Assembly (NCBI GenBank): GCA_033002965.1
Contig: JAURVB010000052.1
Coordinates: forward strand, 124,001 to 188,000
Length of the DNA: 64,000 nt
Direction: 5' to 3'
DNA from: Piper betle
Taxonomy: Eukaryota > Streptophyta > Magnoliopsida > Piperales > Piperaceae
Shown here: piece after piece, positions 61,323-64,000 of the stretch
Numbering within the stretch: position 1 is the first letter of the stretch
Layout: each line of letters opens with the position of its first letter
Made by a program: the position numbers and the translations under genes
Notes under the pieces: model-generated
Databases searched by the model: none
Told to the model about the DNA's origin: nothing
The model's input: only the letters and a program-made list of their open reading frames with translations

Positions 61323-63136
61323 TTTTATGGGATTTTCCATGTTTTTCTGGATTTGTTTTGGAATTATTACGAGTTAGTATTATTTTTCTTGAGTAGAAGT
61401 CAAGTCAAGTTTTTATTACGAGACAACCACTCATTTTTCTCCCCAACCACTCGTTTTTCTCTCCGACCACTCATTTTCTTCCCCCGATACCTTACAAGAT
61501 GACTCTTGACCTTCTTCTCGACCACTCATTTTTCTCTCCGACCACTCATTTTCCCCCCAACACCTATTTATTCCAAACCTCTGAAGCCGTCACCATCCAG
61601 CCGCCACCATCCTCCTCACCTAACTCCCTCCTCCTTTTGTCCCTTCCCTATCCCCCACAATCCTCACTCGAGCCAGCCAAAACCTTGTCGCCATCACCGC
61701 ATGACTGACAATTAGGTATAGAATTTTATATGATTTTATTTGATAATGAATTGTTTTATGATTTTATTGTGATGCAAATGGTGTGATTGTAAATAGGTGT
61801 TGGTTTAAATTTAAATGCATGTTCGCAAATGATAATGGTGAATTAGAGTTTGAATTTAAATGCATGTAATTAGATGTTGTCTTGTATGGATTGATGAGGA
61901 ATGTACCATTCATGCATTATACTGGGCATTAGTATTTAGTCTTGTTGTGTAAGTACGAAGTAGAAGCTCACCGCAGAGGTACGAGGACACGGTCGGAGAT
62001 CCTACCAGGTCCATTTAGGACTCGTTTCTTGTTTTATGCTTTATTCTATTGTGTATTGTTTTATTATTTGCGGGATTAGTTAAGTGGCATTTTATCGAAT
62101 CCCATTTAGCCTGGTCCATTTAATCAACCAGTTTTCCAGATTAGTAACCCTCAAGGATCAGATCCCTCGAGTTTGTTTTTAAAAATAAGATCCACCACAA
62201 GTTGCCTTCGGGCCTATTATATAAATCCCTTTCCATACATATATATAGTTTATCGAGTTTTCAATGAGGTGAGAGATGGGAAAACTGACTCGCATGTACT
62301 ATGAGTGGGTACATGTGCTAGTCAAAGTGAGCTCTAGATTAGTGAGCGGGCTATTCCAATCTTGAGGGATCCTAACAACTCCCATTTTGAGTTCCTCACA
62401 CCTGGAGAAATGTGGAGGTTTATGGGTACTATTTAATACAACGCATGTCTGGACTTGTGGTTCAAAGGGTACTAACGATGATTGCCTGAGAGTACTCGGT
62501 CTTCGTACTCAAGGCCATGAGAATTATGGAAGAAAGGAGAGGGCTTATGATATACTAGTTGTCCTAAGGGACCAGAAAAGGAAATGAGAAAATGCCGAGA
62601 GAGGCATTAACAGCAGCAAAACAGTCAGTTCAAATTGCTACAGGGTTTGCAGCTTAGTGGCTTCTCAGTAGGTGCCCCTTCAGAGTGTTCACGAGAAGTG
62701 TGTAAATATTTTTCTTCATATGAAAGTTTGCTCTCATAGTTAGTTGATATTAGTTATATTTTAGACCAGTAACGTTCGTTATTGACGTGTTTTTATAATA
62801 TATGTAAGTGATGATCATGAGTAGGATGAGCTAGCCTGGATGGAGGAACAGTGACGTCTCTTTCATACACACATATCACATGATAGCATGTTTAATATTT
62901 TGAGGATGAAGTAATGAAATGCAATACATGATGATGGGTGTGATAAGGTGTATGCTGTAGTAGAAAGATTGCTAAGGATGACATGTTAATAAATATATTT
63001 AGACATTGAAAAAGTACAACAAGTAACTCAAGACTCAGAATTGATGAGAAATATGAATAGAATGCATAGGTGGGTCGAGACCCAAGCTTCAGAATGATTA
63101 TACAGTAGATTAGAAAGTTGTGTTAATGAAAATGTA

Positions 63137-63191
<55 letters not shown>

Positions 63192-63499
63192 TATGTATAC
63201 ATGTTGATTTGACAGAGTGGCCCTTAATTGCACTTTTAAGGGAGACTCAGTCTGTTTTATTTTACGAATCTTAGCGATTTTCATCGCAATTATTTGGTAT
63301 GTGAATTGGTTTACATGTCATCCATGTAGTAGCATGTTAGGGTTATTTTTGTGCATTCACCCATGCATAGCGATTGACATCTTCCATTTTGAGAGCCGAG
63401 AGTAGATCCGTAAGAGTTGGGTTCAGGTTAGCTAACCTAACCGAGACCAGTGACATTCCGGTTCGGTTCTCAATCATGAACTAGATTTAGGGTGTTACA
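61323..63499 (+). mobile_element. LTR of family A (A5), 5' part missing
   Basis: It begins inside the family, at TTTTATGGGATTTTCC (matching 18611 in A1), and ends TTTAGGGTGTTACA. Shared blocks: TCCTACCAGGTCCATTTAGG, GATCCCTCGAGTTTGTTTTT, the AGTGAGCTCTAGATTAGTG block, TGCCTGAGAGTACTCGGTCT and TTGCACTTTTAAGGGAGAC. A (TA)n(CA)n tract lies at 63138-63190. Gypsy gag sequence follows directly. Confidence 0.72.
63138..63190. repeat. (TA)n(CA)n microsatellite in LTR-A5
   Basis: About 16 TA dinucleotides then about 9 CA dinucleotides, at the position equivalent to 39672-39713 in LTR-A2. Confidence 0.9.
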
Positions 63500-63506
63500 C
63501 ATGGAC

Positions 63507-64000
63507 TCTAAACATGTTGAAAATCTTTAGGGCGATGGAATTGCCTGAGTATGATTGGGTAAGACTTTCTTCTTGCATGTTTGAAGAGGAAGCAACTTTT
63601 TGGAGAGAGGCAGCCCAGAGATCTACCTTTGCTGGTTCTCAGTTTGGGATGATCACATAGGTTGAATTCATGGAAGCTTTCAATATCACTTCTTATCTAG
63701 AGCAAGTCAAAGAATAGAAAGCGAGTGAATTCGGTAACATTGAACAGAGTACCCTAACTGGAGGGAATTTGAAGAGAAATTCATACAGTTGGAACTATTT
63801 GAACCTCGGTTATGCACTATTGACAGAGCTTGGACTAACAAGTTCATTTGGGCACTCAGGTTTGCACTCAAGGCCCATGTTGCAAGTCAAGGACTTAGGA
63901 CTCTTGTAGTGGCAATAACTATTGCATGTGTTATTAATGCTCTTGCTGAACAATATGGACCATTGAACAAGAAGGACAAGAGCAAGAACAACAATGGGAG
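63507..64000 (+). pseudogene. Ty3/gypsy gag fragment with in-frame stops
   Basis: One frame reads FRAMELPEYDWVRLSSCMFE, EEATFWREAAQRS, later LFEPRLCTIDRAWTNKFIWA and LRFALKAHVASQGLRT, ending ALAEQYGPLNKKDKSKNN. This matches the plant gypsy gag (retrotrans_gag) pattern: membrane-of-particle coat protein with a W in the ATFWREAA motif. Two TAG codons, in ATCACATAG and AAAGAATAG, interrupt it, with possible indels near 63757. It continues past the window. It abuts LTR-A5 with no primer-binding site, so it is probably the target of A5 rather than its own gag. Confidence 0.75.

Noticed and set aside
1..64000. tRNA, rRNA or organelle-derived inserts
   Set aside because: No cloverleaf, rRNA or recognisable plastid/mitochondrial gene was seen on reading both strands; a covariance-model search would be decisive and was not run.

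Overview
The window looks like nuclear DNA from a flowering plant. The evidence is spliced genes with short AT-rich introns, a xyloglucan endotransglucosylase/hydrolase (XTH) cell-wall gene, a plastid-type DCC protein, a plant-type RNase H gene with a viroplasmin-like N-terminus, and a large share of LTR retrotransposons, hAT-like and CACTA-like DNA elements and TRIM-like mini-retroelements. I could not identify the species. Exon models come from reading splice sites and protein motifs by eye.

Layout. 1-2596: a deleted Ty3/gypsy-type element (LTR family D) with a TRIM-type LTR inside. 2597-5627: repeat-rich intergenic DNA with a G-rich block, a CACTA terminus and a 63-bp tandem duplication. 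5628-10799 (+): a four-exon XTH gene broken by a frameshift in exon 1 and a nonsense codon in exon 4. Its 3.3-kb third intron is packed with repeats, and a hAT-like element sits exactly at its stop codon. 12967-21845: a decayed Ty1/copia element (gag, protease, integrase, RT, RNase H) with a 3.15-kb solo LTR (A1) inside and its 3' LTR cut by LTR-B1. 25485-28113 (-): a DCC-family thiol-disulfide oxidoreductase gene. 29608-33623 (-, 5' UTR to about 34.3 kb): an apparently intact eight-exon RNase H gene. 34498-35374: a hAT-like element upstream of that gene. 36077-36771: a tandem TRIM array. 36781-42750: LTR-B2 with LTR-A2 inside. 43850-54275: a tandem duplication, one unit of which holds LTR-A3, which in turn holds LTR-B3 and LTR-C1. 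55120-63499: further truncated LTRs, including LTR-D2 with an 88-bp trimeric minisatellite. 63507-64000: a broken gypsy gag.

How it fits together. Only the DCC and RNase H genes look functional; both lie on the minus strand in a roughly 9-kb transposon-poor island. Nearly everything else is repeats. The strongest unexpected signals are: (i) four copies of a non-autonomous hAT-like family with 8-bp target duplications, one of which replaced the XTH stop codon; (ii) a roughly 150-200-bp module shared between that DNA-transposon family and the 3-kb LTR-A family; (iii) two diverged giant-LTR families (A and B) that occur only as solo LTRs here and keep the same order of conserved non-coding blocks; and (iv) tandem TRIM arrays with an internal region of only about 114 bp.
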